Origin: Eubacteriales bacterium
GTDB taxonomy: Bacteria; Bacillota; Clostridia; Lachnospirales; Lachnospiraceae
Direction: 5' to 3'
Assembly (NCBI GenBank): GCA_030526005.1
Contig: JAUNDP010000014.1
Span: forward strand, 1-59,266
DNA length: 59,266 nucleotides
Shown here: piece by piece, positions 22,602 to 31,132 of the stretch
How positions within the stretch are numbered: position 1 is the stretch's first letter
Layout: every line of letters begins with the position of its first letter
Position numbers and translations under genes: made by a program
The notes under the pieces: model-generated
Databases searched by the model: none
What the model was told of the DNA's origin: nothing
What the model saw: only the letters and a program-made list of their open reading frames with translations

Positions 22602-24839
22602 TTAGTTCATTTCAATCAGAGCAATATCTTTTACCCATCTGTAGAATGGTGTTGAATCTTTTGTAAAGGAATCTGCATTGACACGTTCTGGGCTGTATAC
22701 AACACAGTTCTGTCTCTGATAGATCGGAACCTCTACACCCCAGTCGATTACGATATCGAGTGCCTGTTTGTACAGAGGTTTTCTGTAAGCCTGGTCATCG
22801 CTTGTTCTTGCTTCCAGAATGATTTCATCCAATTCTGGATCTGCGATGCAGTAGTGGTTACTTGGCTGGTTACTAGCGTAAACCTGATACATATCAGGAT
22901 CTGCATCTGCTGCCCATGCTGCTGCCCACAGTTCTGTTGTATGAGCGCTCATGCTGTCATATAACTGGCTTGTATCACTTAAATCGTTGATGATTAATTC
23001 AATTCCGATTTCTCCCAGAGCTTTCTTTGCGTCTGCAATGATACCAAAGCTTGGATGATCTCCTTTTCCGTCTGCACCGATCATCATTTCATAGCTCATC
23101 TTAGCGCCTTCTGGAGCTGCAACAGCTTTGCCGTTTTCGATTGTATATCCAGCTGCTTCTAAGTATCCTAAAGCTGCCTGTTTTGCTGCTTCATATTTCT
23201 GTTCTGCTGTCATATCAGCTGTGTAGATATCGTTTCCGTCTACGTCTACAGAATAAGCTGTTCTGTAATCAGCATCTGATTTTTTAGGAGCTGCCCAGGA
23301 AGTATTGGAGATTGGGTAGTCGATAACAGCAGCTGCTTCTCCGTAGTAAGAATCAATGTTTACATCACGGTATACAGAAATTACAGTAGCGATTGCTTTT
23401 CTTAAGTTCTTGGAAGCGTCAGATCCTGCATCTCCTCCTACGTTTACAGTAGAAGCGTTAATTCCGATATAACCATATCCCAGGTTATCTGTTGTAACTG
23501 TGTTGATGACATCACCGTTCAGTTCTCCGTTTCCGTTGATGTCGCCGATCTGCTCAAATGCAGATTTACTTCCGTCTGGGTCAGAGATATCTGCTGTACC
23601 CTGCTGAACTGCTGGGATCTTATCAGAATCATCTGTCTCTTTTAACTGAATATTTTTTGTCTTTGGAGAGCCTAAGAAGTAATCTTCGTTTGCTTCCAGA
23701 TAAACGATCTTGTTTTCATATTTTACAAATTTGTAAGGTCCGTATCCAAGAGGTTTTGTAGATTTTTCTTTCATTGCAGAAAGGTCTCCTCTTGTGAAAC
23801 CAAACTGATTATTTTCGTAATCATACATGCTCTCGTCACCATAATAGTGCATTGGCACGATACCGAAATTGAAGCGATATGGTGTAGTAGCGTCATATCC
23901 GTTTAATGTGATTTCTACTTCATAATCGCCTAATTTCTTAACGCCTTCGATGTTCGGAACTTCTTCTCCTTCACCGTTTGCTTTCATTTCTTCAACTAAG
24001 TATGTCTCAGCTACGCTTGCTGCCTGAGATGCAAGTGTCTCTTCATCTCCGTAGTTTGCGCCCAGAGTTGCATAATCTCCATCATACATTGCAACTACAT
24101 CTGCGATTACTTCTTCCTGAGTCTTTTCGCCTGGATCATATGCTTCGTCTAAAGCGTAAGATGCAACATACAATTCGATTGCGGATCCCATTCCGAATCC
24201 TTCATAGTTTTCTTCACACCATGCCATCTCAGATGTCAGGAGTGGAGTGATTACCTGATCTACAATGTTTGTCTTTAATCCTTCTGGCATTTCTTCCAGA
24301 GCTGCTGCAACTTTTTCTTCTGTAACAGAATCTGCTGCTGTGGAGTTCGCACGGTAATTCTTTAATCCTTTGATGTTCTGCGCATATAAAGTCTGGTTTC
24401 CATCATAGCTTGGATCACACAGTGCGTAGATTGTAAAGATTACGTCATCTGCTGTCAGGTTTACACCGTCTGTAAAATAAATGTCATCACGCAGTTTGAA
24501 ATTGTAGACTGTCTCATCTGTCTCTTCATTTCTTGTCATTGTGACATCTGCCATTCCATAGTAAGTATAATCTGTTCCATTATACTCTCTTGTTTCTCCT
24601 TCGATTCCGTTCCATACAGGCAGACCGCTTCTGTCCAGCGTCAAAAGCCATGGTGTAATGATATCTGCAACATCATTGTCATAAACCTGCTCTGCGAACA
24701 GAGGTGAAAATTTTTCATTGAAGTTTGTTACTCCAACAACAAGCGGCGTATCTTCTGCTGCATACGCCATGCTTCCTACCATACCGGCTACCATTGTTCC
24801 GGTCAGTAAAGCGGACACCAGTTTTTTGGTTCTTCTCAT
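22602..24839 (-). CDS. oppA: Oligopeptide ABC transporter substrate-binding protein OppA-type, no lipobox
   Basis: 745 residues of the SBP_bac_5 type: EKFSPLFAEQVYDND, FKLRDDIYFTDGVNLTADDVIFT, GYGPYKFVKYENKIVYLEANEDYFLG, WAADADPDMYQVYASNQPSNHYC and the C-terminal VYSPERVNADSF. It captures peptides outside the cell. It is longer than usual because of an insertion at about 165-300 between the first strands and the VEITLNGYD region. The signal peptide ends MAYA-AED with no Cys, so it should be cleaved by signal peptidase I and not lipid-anchored, which is unusual for a monoderm. AAAGGAGG precedes the ATG. Confidence 0.93.
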   Translation of the reverse strand: MRRTKKLVSALLTGTMVAGMVGSMAYAAEDTPLVVGVTNFNEKFSPLFAEQVYDNDVADIITPWLLTLDRSGLPVWNGIEGETREYNGTDYTYYGMADVTMTRNEETDETVYNFKLRDDIYFTDGVNLTADDVIFTIYALCDPSYDGNQTLYAQNIKGLKNYRANSTAADSVTEEKVAAALEEMPEGLKTNIVDQVITPLLTSEMAWCEENYEGFGMGSAIELYVASYALDEAYDPGEKTQEEVIADVVAMYDGDYATLGANYGDEETLASQAASVAETYLVEEMKANGEGEEVPNIEGVKKLGDYEVEITLNGYDATTPYRFNFGIVPMHYYGDESMYDYENNQFGFTRGDLSAMKEKSTKPLGYGPYKFVKYENKIVYLEANEDYFLGSPKTKNIQLKETDDSDKIPAVQQGTADISDPDGSKSAFEQIGDINGNGELNGDVINTVTTDNLGYGYIGINASTVNVGGDAGSDASKNLRKAIATVISVYRDVNIDSYYGEAAAVIDYPISNTSWAAPKKSDADYRTAYSVDVDGNDIYTADMTAEQKYEAAKQAALGYLEAAGYTIENGKAVAAPEGAKMSYEMMIGADGKGDHPSFGIIADAKKALGEIGIELIINDLSDTSQLYDSMSAHTTELWAAAWAADADPDMYQVYASNQPSNHYCIADPELDEIILEARTSDDQAYRKPLYKQALDIVIDWGVEVPIYQRQNCVVYSPERVNADSFTKDSTPFYRWVKDIALIEMN

Positions 24840-24854
24840 AATTCTAATCCTCCT

Positions 24855-25406
24855 TTAATTTTTAGATGAAGGCAAGATGGTAAACTCCACCCCATCTATG
24901 TTTCTTTTATTTCTAATAACCAGCGCAAAGTTTACTGCACAGATTACTAAAAATCCACCTTCCCGCAGCCATTCGTGACCTTCCAGTCCGCTCTGAACCA
25001 TTCGGATCACCATGAAAATAGTCTCTGCGATCATCAAATAACCTAACCCCCAGATCATACCTCTGAGACTTCTTCTGAGCCGGACAATCGACTTTTCATA
25101 TGTCGGAAATTCCATCTTTTCTGACGCCCTGTTGAATGTAAAGGCACCCATCACAAAATAAATCCCCGGAAAAAATAAAATGGCATACGGAAGTACCACA
25201 TAGAACATTCTGCTACTCGGCGTATTTAAAAGCCCTGCCGCAAAGTGAAGCGCCATAAAAAGAACGGCTGAGATAAAAAATTCTTTTCTGGCTGTCTTTT
25301 CTTTTGTTATCTTGTAGTAGTCACCCGTATAGATGATGTTGCGGATTTTTTTGTTATTTTCTCCGCGTATCGTCTCTGTCCGGTATTGATTGATATATTT
25401 TTTCAT
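24855..25406 (-). CDS. Four-helix membrane protein of the opp operon, unknown
   Basis: 183 residues. After about 45 polar residues come four hydrophobic segments (about 45-62, 68-90, 117-137, 150-166). A short cytoplasmic RLRRSLRG stretch lies between the second and third. No family was recognised. Its ATG overlaps the oligoendopeptidase stop codon (ATGA), so translation is coupled, and it ends 16 bases before oppA. The position suggests a role in peptide uptake or assembly of the transporter. Confidence 0.7.
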   Translation of the reverse strand: MKKYINQYRTETIRGENNKKIRNIIYTGDYYKITKEKTARKEFFISAVLFMALHFAAGLLNTPSSRMFYVVLPYAILFFPGIYFVMGAFTFNRASEKMEFPTYEKSIVRLRRSLRGMIWGLGYLMIAETIFMVIRMVQSGLEGHEWLREGGFLVICAVNFALVIRNKRNIDGVEFTILPSSKN

Positions 25407-27082
25407 ACGATTTTTGACAATTTCTCTTCTAATTTCTCTGCAATCATCTTCATGCTGCCGTCCTCAAATGGCACTTTCAGTCCCACTTCTTTCAGCATAT
25501 TTCCATAAAAATCACTTGCGGAAAGTCTGCACAGCTTCAGATAGCTGCTCCATGCCCCCTTGTAGTCCTCGTCCATCCAGATTTTGTACTGGAACGCACA
25601 CGTCTGGGCAAGCACATAATCAATATAATAGAATGGTGAACGGTAAATATGCTGTTGTTTCTGCCAGATTCGTCCCTCGTCAAAGAAAGAGTCTTCATAG
25701 GACAGATACGGACGGTATTCATTTTCCAGTTTTCTCCACACTGCATGGCGCTCCTTCGGCGTCATATCCGGATTTTCATACACAATGTGCTGGAATTCAT
25801 CCACCATTGTACCGTATGGAATAAAAATAATCGCATCTTCCAGCTGCATTTTCAGGAAATCCTGATACCGTTCGCCAAAGAAGCTTTCCATCCACGGGTC
25901 TGTGAAGAATTCCATGGACATGGAATGAATCTCTGCTGTCTCCATCGTGATATCTCTGTGCTCTTTTATCGGGTCCATCCCGGCAAGATATCCCTGAAAT
26001 GCGTGACCGCATTCATGCGTGATGACATCGACGTCTCCGCTTGTACCGTTAAAGTTTGCAAATACAAACGGCGCCTGATAATTTGGAAGATATGTCATAT
26101 ATCCGCCGCCTCTTTTTGTCTTTCTGCCCAGAACGTCAAACAGCTCATTTTCGATCATAAAATCCATAAATTCTTTTGTCTCTTCTGACAACTCTGCGTA
26201 CATTCTCTGTCCGCATTTCAGAATCTCTTCCGGTGTTCCGACCGGTTTTGGATTGCCCTGCGGGAAGTACACGCCTTCTTCTTTATGTGTCAGTTTTTCC
26301 AGGCCAAGACGTTTTTTTCTTCTCTCATGCACTCTTTTTACAAATGGCACAAAATCTTCTTTGACCTGTCTGCGGAATTTTTCTACTTCTTCCTGACCGT
26401 AACTGTTGCGGTTCATTCGATAATATCCCAATTCCACATAATTTTTATACCCAAGCGCTCTTGCCTGAGCTGTTCTGTTCTTGACAAGCTGATCGTAGAT
26501 CTGATCCAGTTCTTCTCCGATGCTCTCAAAGTAAGCAATATACTTCTGATATGCACGGTTTCGAATCTCCTGATCCGCGCTCTGCAGATATGGTGTCATC
26601 AGAGAAAGGTTTAAAACCTCGCCGTCCCACTCAATCTGTGCAGAGGCAAGCAAGTTGGAGTACTTTGTCGTCAATGCATTTTCTTCCTGCATCAGTCCGA
26701 TAATTTTCTCATCAAATCCTTTGTTTGCAAGCTCCATGCTCTTAAATGCCACATGACCAATCTTTTCTTCCAGATAGTCTCTGTATGGGGACTCAAATAA
26801 CATCTTCTGATATTTGATCACCATATCTTTGTATCCTGGCATGGAAGCATCATAGTAATCATTCTCTTCTTTATAGTACGCATCTGCAGTATCCCCGTCA
26901 TGGCGGATCTCTGCCAGAGTAGAAAATGTTTCCACATCATCTGTCAGGCTGTAATACTTTTTGTGAATTTCAAACTGTTCTTCTCCGCTCTGCGCATTCT
27001 GAAATTCTTTCATCAGATCCTGAAATCTGTTCTGAATTTCCGCAAAGTCGACACGTTTATACGGCATGTCCTGAAATTTCAA
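25403..27082 (-). CDS. M3 family oligoendopeptidase (PepF-like)
   Basis: 559 residues. The zinc site is HECGH (in VITHECGHAFQGYL, about residue 350) with the third ligand in TAEIHSMSME, as in thimet-type M3 peptidases. No signal peptide, so it should hydrolyse imported peptides in the cytosol. The start is TTG at 27082: AGGAGG is eight bases ahead, while the next ATG is five codons further in. It is the first gene of the unit that continues into the membrane protein and oppABCDF, linking import with degradation. Confidence 0.93.
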   Translation of the reverse strand: MKFQDMPYKRVDFAEIQNRFQDLMKEFQNAQSGEEQFEIHKKYYSLTDDVETFSTLAEIRHDGDTADAYYKEENDYYDASMPGYKDMVIKYQKMLFESPYRDYLEEKIGHVAFKSMELANKGFDEKIIGLMQEENALTTKYSNLLASAQIEWDGEVLNLSLMTPYLQSADQEIRNRAYQKYIAYFESIGEELDQIYDQLVKNRTAQARALGYKNYVELGYYRMNRNSYGQEEVEKFRRQVKEDFVPFVKRVHERRKKRLGLEKLTHKEEGVYFPQGNPKPVGTPEEILKCGQRMYAELSEETKEFMDFMIENELFDVLGRKTKRGGGYMTYLPNYQAPFVFANFNGTSGDVDVITHECGHAFQGYLAGMDPIKEHRDITMETAEIHSMSMEFFTDPWMESFFGERYQDFLKMQLEDAIIFIPYGTMVDEFQHIVYENPDMTPKERHAVWRKLENEYRPYLSYEDSFFDEGRIWQKQQHIYRSPFYYIDYVLAQTCAFQYKIWMDEDYKGAWSSYLKLCRLSASDFYGNMLKEVGLKVPFEDGSMKMIAEKLEEKLSKIV

Positions 27083-27138
27083 ATTTCCTTCCTCCTGTCA
27101 CTTTGTGAATAGTCATATTTATTACAATTTATTATTAT

Positions 27139-27170
27139 ACCATCCATACTCAAAAAAAGGCAAGCTATTA
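27139..27170 (-). promoter_or_regulatory. Promoter of the pepF-opp operon
   Basis: Minus-strand TTGCCT then TATAAT with an 18-base spacer (about 27139-27168). The leader to the TTG start is about 50 nt. Confidence 0.5.
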
Positions 27171-27193
27171 TCCAGCAAAAATCGACACTATAT

Positions 27194-27236
27194 ACAAAAA
27201 AAGCACTGATTTTCTATTCCCTTTGAAAATCAGTGC
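27194..27236 (-). terminator. Terminator of the SRP RNA gene
   Basis: GCACTGATTTTC (27203-27214) and GAAAATCAGTGC (27225-27236) form a perfect 12-bp stem, followed on the minus strand by T-run (A-run at 27195-27202). Confidence 0.9.
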
Positions 27237-27265
27237 CGCACTCTTTTTCTGCATTTTTATATTTA

Positions 27266-27531
27266 ATCCGTGCGCCGCACTTTGAATCTCCACCACAAGC
27301 GTTACCTCTACAGTTAACTCAGCCCAGGCGCCCTCACGGCACACAAGAGCTTCTGCTTAGTGCTGCTTCATTCCTGACCTGACACGGTTCACAGATTCCT
27401 GTTGCGTAAGACCCAGACGTCAACGCCACTTATAAAGGGCAGCCTCACAATGCAAGACCCTCGGATTAGCATCACTCCTGCTAGAGCGGATTGCAGGTAC
27501 AGGGCACCGCTAGCTCCCCAGCTGCACGGAA
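27266..27531 (-). ncRNA. ffs: Signal recognition particle RNA, large bacterial type
   Basis: Reading the minus strand, the 5' part has GGGGAGCTAGCGGTGCCCTG and CTGCAATCCGCTCTAGCAGG as in Bacillus scRNA. The central domain has GTGTCAGGTCAGGAATGAAG with the conserved GGAA tetraloop, and the 3' end GCACGG closes with 5' CCGTGC. The length of about 265 nt indicates the Alu-containing form. The pair closing the tetraloop appears to be A-T where C-G is usual, a compensated change. The ends are estimated from the closing helix. Confidence 0.93.
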
Positions 27532-27562
27532 ATGTTATGACATCTTAATTGCTGCGACATTA

Positions 27563-27591
27563 ACTATAACCTGTTTTTTTCTTTTTGTCAA
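27563..27591 (-). promoter_or_regulatory. SRP RNA promoter
   Basis: Minus-strand TTGACA (27586-27591), 17-base spacer, TATAGT (27563-27568). The start near 27556 would give about 25 nt of 5' leader to be trimmed. Confidence 0.75.
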
Positions 27592-27614
27592 CTTGATTCT
27601 TTTCATTTTTCACT

Positions 27615-28121
27615 TTATTCCATGCCATTTTCTGCTGTCTTTTCCAGATTTTTTTTCTGTTTTTTCTTTTTTTCTCTCAGTTCCTTAAAGAAATTTGTCA
27701 GCATCTGGCTGCACTCTTCCTGACAGACTCCTCTTGTCACCTTCACCTGATGATTAAAACCTTCCATTTCCAGTAAATTCAAGACGGACCCGGCACATCC
27801 GGCTTTCGGATTCATGCTCCCCACTACAACTTCTGTGACTCTCGCCTGCACAATCGCTCCGGCGCACATCGGGCACGGCTCCAGCGTGATGTACATCGTA
27901 CACCCCTCCAGCCTCCAGTCTCCCAGTCTTTTGCTTGCTTTTTTAATTGCAATGATCTCTGCATGAGATAATGTATTTTTATCCGTATTTCTTCTATTAT
28001 ATCCACGGGCAATCACTTTTCCATCATATACAATCACACATCCGATCGGAACTTCATCGAGCGCATATGCTTTTTTTGCCTGAGTGATTGCCTGTCTCAT
28101 ATATTTTTCTTCTGTTGTCAT
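27615..28121 (-). CDS. tadA: tRNA-specific adenosine deaminase
   Basis: 168 residues. The zinc deaminase motifs are HAEIIAIKKAS (catalytic Glu) and PCPMCAGAIVQARV. Together with DEVPIGCVIVYDGKVIARGYNR and NPKAGCAGSVLNLL they identify TadA, which makes inosine at the wobble base of tRNA-Arg(ACG). A Lys-rich tail (KKKKQKKN) ends the protein. AAGGAAT precedes the ATG. The adjacent SRP RNA gene, same strand, is a common neighbour in Firmicutes. Confidence 0.95.
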   Translation of the reverse strand: MTTEEKYMRQAITQAKKAYALDEVPIGCVIVYDGKVIARGYNRRNTDKNTLSHAEIIAIKKASKRLGDWRLEGCTMYITLEPCPMCAGAIVQARVTEVVVGSMNPKAGCAGSVLNLLEMEGFNHQVKVTRGVCQEECSQMLTNFFKELREKKKKQKKNLEKTAENGME

Positions 28122-28181
28122 GTCTGATTCCTTTTTTCTTTGTCTCTATTTTAATTTTACTTTTTTTCCACAGACTCTATG

Positions 28182-28210
28182 TTGCTCTATCTTCTGCCAT
28201 GATATATACT
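28182..28210 (+). promoter_or_regulatory. Promoter for the NrdG-like activase
   Basis: TTGCTC (28182-28187), 17-base spacer, TATACT (28205-28210). The leader is about 100 nt and contains a possible ten-residue, leucine-rich reading frame at 28264-28296. Confidence 0.55.
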
Positions 28211-28317
28211 AACAGAAAAAAATAAAAAAGAAAATATTTTATTTCCTGCATCAGAAAGGAGAAATGGCGCTCCTCCTGCTTTCTTTATACAGCTGAGGGA
28301 ACGCCTGAGTAAAATTT

Positions 28318-29013
28318 ATGAAAATACATGGTTTTAACAAACTGACGCTTTTAGATTACCCGGGGCACACAGGAGCTGTCCTTTTTCTGGGACACTGTAA
28401 TTTTCGCTGTCCTTTTTGCCAGAACAGCGCTCTTGTTGTCGCCCCCGATCAGGAACCTGTCTTATCCCTGGATGAAATTTTTTCTTTTCTGCTGAAACGG
28501 CGCGGTATTCTGGAAGGCGTATGTATCAGCGGAGGAGAGCCGACACTCGCCCCAGACCTGAAAGAGCTTGCCACAAAACTAAAATCGATGGGCTATCTCG
28601 TCAAGCTCGACACAAACGGTTCCCGCCCTGACGTTGTAAAATCACTCGTGGAATCTCATTTGATCGACTATGTTGCAATGGATATCAAATCCGGCAAAAA
28701 ACGATATCCTGTGGTCTCCGGATGCCCTTCTGTCTCTATGGAGGCAGTAGAAGAATCCGTCGATTTTCTTCTGCACTGCGCCATCCCATATGAATTTCGC
28801 ACAACCGTCGTCCAGGAACTGCACACAGAGGAGGATTTCTTTTCGATCTCTGACTGGATTCTGGGATGCAGCCAGTATTTTCTGCAGTCATACAAAGATT
28901 CTCACAGCGTTTTGCTTCCTGGATTTCACAGCTGTACCTCAGAAGAGCTGCACCGATATCTCTCTATCGTCCGCCAGAAAATTCCTCACGCGCAGCTGCG
29001 TGGCGTAGACTGA
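28318..29013 (+). CDS. Anaerobic ribonucleoside-triphosphate reductase-type activating enzyme (radical SAM)
   Basis: 231 residues. The radical SAM Cx3Cx2C motif is CNFRCPFC (about 24-31), then GGEPTLAPDL as the SAM-binding GGE motif. MKIHGFNKLTLLDYPGHTG at the N-terminus is typical of the NrdG2-type family that installs the glycyl radical on class III ribonucleotide reductases or related enzymes. No reductase gene lies nearby, so its client is unknown. The ribosome site is poor (GAGGG about 15 bases away). Confidence 0.85.
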   Translation: MKIHGFNKLTLLDYPGHTGAVLFLGHCNFRCPFCQNSALVVAPDQEPVLSLDEIFSFLLKRRGILEGVCISGGEPTLAPDLKELATKLKSMGYLVKLDTNGSRPDVVKSLVESHLIDYVAMDIKSGKKRYPVVSGCPSVSMEAVEESVDFLLHCAIPYEFRTTVVQELHTEEDFFSISDWILGCSQYFLQSYKDSHSVLLPGFHSCTSEELHRYLSIVRQKIPHAQLRGVD

Positions 29014-29085
29014 AACTTTTCTGTATCAGAACTTTCCGTTCCCGGCTGTTGATGCTCTTGAACGCCTGAAGCGTCTGAAACTTCT

Positions 29086-30063
29086 TTATATCAAAACTCT
29101 GCACCAGTAGCCAAACGGTTTTTCCTCGGTCTTGTTTGATTTTGCCGGCTTGAATCCGGCAAAGCCAAATCGGGCTGCCACAAAGTGTTCCTGTCTCTCA
29201 TATACGCCTGGTATGCCCAGAACCCATCTGCCGTCCTTTGTTCTCCCCAGAATCAAATGGCGATAATTATAATAGCCATGCAGCAAAAAACTATTTCTGC
29301 CAAGCCGCCACTCCTCCTGACATACCAGCATCAGATCTTTTGGAGAAATCTGTACGCATTCTTCGATCTCCTCATCTGAAAATGGATCTGTTCTCGGAAA
29401 AGAAGCGACAATCGTATTCCACCTCTCTTCCTTGCTTTTGGGGCGTTTTTCTTCATCCGGCACGCAGTCTGGTTCACTTGGCATCCCATTCTCCGCCTCA
29501 TTTTGTATTTCCTGCTGTGATTTCTCTTTCCTTCTGTCTCTGTTCCGCTCTTCTGACTGCTCTTGGAGATCGTCTGAAGGCCGCAACTCATTTTTTGTCT
29601 CCTCTGAAACAACGTCTTCTCTTTCTTCCTCTGTCTCTTCCATTTCCAGAGCCTGTACCTCACTCTTTTTTTCAGGCAGTTCTGTGACAAATTTGTCTAA
29701 AAAAATGGGCTCTTCATCCCAAGCAGTCGCATATGTGCGCCCTTCCGCCCCCTGAATAAAAAGCCCCGTGATTTTTCGGAATGGATAGTCTGTACCTCCG
29801 ATTTTTTCTGAATCCGTCATGATCCTCAAATCCAGTCGCTGTCTCTGCGTCTGTCCTTCTCCCAGCAAAATGCCGAGCAGCCATCCGTCTTCACGAACCA
29901 GACCGTAAACTTTTACTTTTGTCTCCCGCCCCGTGTTCTTGATCATGAGCTGGAGTTTACAGATTCCATTGCGAACCTCCACTTTTGTAAATCCTGCATT
30001 ATATTGTTTTATTCCATTTACATATTCGTATATGTAGGCGATAAAACGAGAATAGTCCGTCAT
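29086..30063 (-). CDS. Uncharacterised protein (possibly DUF6128)
   Basis: 325 residues from the ATG at 30063 (another ATG lies two codons upstream). Residues 1-130 (FIAYIYEYVNGIKQYNAGFTKVEVRNG, then a strand-rich VYGLVREDGWLLGILLGEG region) form one domain. About 135-210 is an acidic Glu/Lys/Arg/Ser low-complexity linker. The last 110 residues (SPKDLMLVCQEEWRLGRNSF, HLILGRTKDGRWVLGIPGVYERQE) form a second. The pattern fits a Lachnospiraceae family I recall as DUF6128. No signal peptide, membrane helix or catalytic motif is evident. The zinc-ribbon genes lie upstream. Confidence 0.55.
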   Translation of the reverse strand: MTDYSRFIAYIYEYVNGIKQYNAGFTKVEVRNGICKLQLMIKNTGRETKVKVYGLVREDGWLLGILLGEGQTQRQRLDLRIMTDSEKIGGTDYPFRKITGLFIQGAEGRTYATAWDEEPIFLDKFVTELPEKKSEVQALEMEETEEEREDVVSEETKNELRPSDDLQEQSEERNRDRRKEKSQQEIQNEAENGMPSEPDCVPDEEKRPKSKEERWNTIVASFPRTDPFSDEEIEECVQISPKDLMLVCQEEWRLGRNSFLLHGYYNYRHLILGRTKDGRWVLGIPGVYERQEHFVAARFGFAGFKPAKSNKTEEKPFGYWCRVLI

Positions 30064-30114
30064 ATTCATACCTGCTGTTTCTTTTTATCTCATCCTATGA
30101 TAAAAACGGATGGA

Positions 30115-30378
30115 TTATTCCTGACACGTCCTTATCTTCTCGCCGCATCTCGGACAGTAAAGTGCATTTTCGGGCAGTTTTGCGCCGCAGTAAATGCAAT
30201 ATTGTATGCAGCTTCCTGTCTTTCTGCCGCAGTATGCACAGTATCGGACTTCTTCTTTCTCTTCCTCATGTTCCTGTACTTCCTCACACGGTCTTCCGCA
30301 ATGCCTGCAGAATTTTGCATCTGCCTGAAGCTGACTGCCACAGTAACTGCACGTTTTTTTATTGTTTGCCATGCACAT
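30115..30378 (-). CDS. Triple zinc-ribbon protein
   Basis: 87 residues with 14 cysteines, arranged as successive CxxC knuckles: CSYCG/CRHCG, CAYCG, CIQYCIYCG and CPRCG. This gives two full ribbons and perhaps a third. A short Glu-rich linker (EVQEHEEEKEEV) separates the first from the rest. It probably acts as a protein-protein adaptor. AAAGGA precedes the first of two ATGs. It lies just upstream of the uncharacterised gene and downstream of two related zinc-ribbon genes on the same strand. Confidence 0.7.
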   Translation of the reverse strand: MCMANNKKTCSYCGSQLQADAKFCRHCGRPCEEVQEHEEEKEEVRYCAYCGRKTGSCIQYCIYCGAKLPENALYCPRCGEKIRTCQE

Positions 30379-30467
30379 ACATTCCTTTCCTGCTTTTACC
30401 TTCTGACTGCTTCGTCAGAAAAAGCATCCTGTCATCCCTTTTCTATCTTATGTATGACAGACAGAAT

Positions 30468-31067
30468 TTATCCGATCTCAAACTCAGACGGATCAATTCC
30501 TTCCTCTTCTTTTTCGGATGCCTGACGTTCTTCCCCATTTTCCTTTCCTTCTGCATCGACTGTCTGCTCTTGGATTTCTTTTTTTTCCTCTTCCGTCTGT
30601 TCTTGTGCTGTCTGTTCTTCCTCTGCTGCTTCCTCTGCTTCTTCTTCCTCAGAAAGATCTGTGACAACCGCCTCAGCGTCCACGGTCGTCTGTTCCAGCA
30701 TCTGAGAATCGTCTTCTCGTTTTGTTCCGCACATCATACAGAAATTGTCTGTGATACGCATCTCAGCTCCACAGTTTTTGCATCTGCAAATTCCCTTTAA
30801 CGTATCAATCTGTTTTCCTGCCTCAGCAATCTCTGCTTCACTGTTTCGGATCTTTTCAAACAATTCCTGTATATCCGGATCATCTGAAACGCCTTCTTGT
30901 TTTTTATAATATAATTCACCGACCTGTCTCATGTATTCCTGAATACTCTCGCTCAGTTCTTTGATCTGACTGTTCAGTTTTACTGTTCCGGATACCTGCT
31001 TTGCTTTCTGTTCTACTCCCTTTCCGGTAGAACTAATTGTATTTGTCAGCTTATCTAAAAATCCCAT
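30468..31067 (-). CDS. Coiled-coil zinc-ribbon protein, paralogue A
   Basis: 199 residues. An amphipathic start (MGFLDKLTNTISSTGKGVEQKAKQ) leads into a long helical region to about residue 95, then a C4 zinc ribbon (CKNCGAEMRITDNFCMMCG). A strongly acidic Glu-rich tail ends the protein. It shares its whole layout and the NSxI, EYM, LYY landmarks with the next gene upstream. GGAGGAAC precedes the ATG. Function unknown; cytosolic. Confidence 0.7.
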   Translation of the reverse strand: MGFLDKLTNTISSTGKGVEQKAKQVSGTVKLNSQIKELSESIQEYMRQVGELYYKKQEGVSDDPDIQELFEKIRNSEAEIAEAGKQIDTLKGICRCKNCGAEMRITDNFCMMCGTKREDDSQMLEQTTVDAEAVVTDLSEEEEAEEAAEEEQTAQEQTEEEKKEIQEQTVDAEGKENGEERQASEKEEEGIDPSEFEIG

Positions 31068-31132
31068 AATGTTCCTCCTGTAAAATTCTTAAACTCTTTT
31101 ATCCTGTATATCTTATTTTTCCGCAGAATCTT

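Noticed and set aside
30162-30800. Plus-strand Phe/Leu/Cys-rich frame resembling a membrane protein
   Set aside because: It is antisense to the Glu/Lys-rich zinc-ribbon genes; such antisense frames look hydrophobic by composition.
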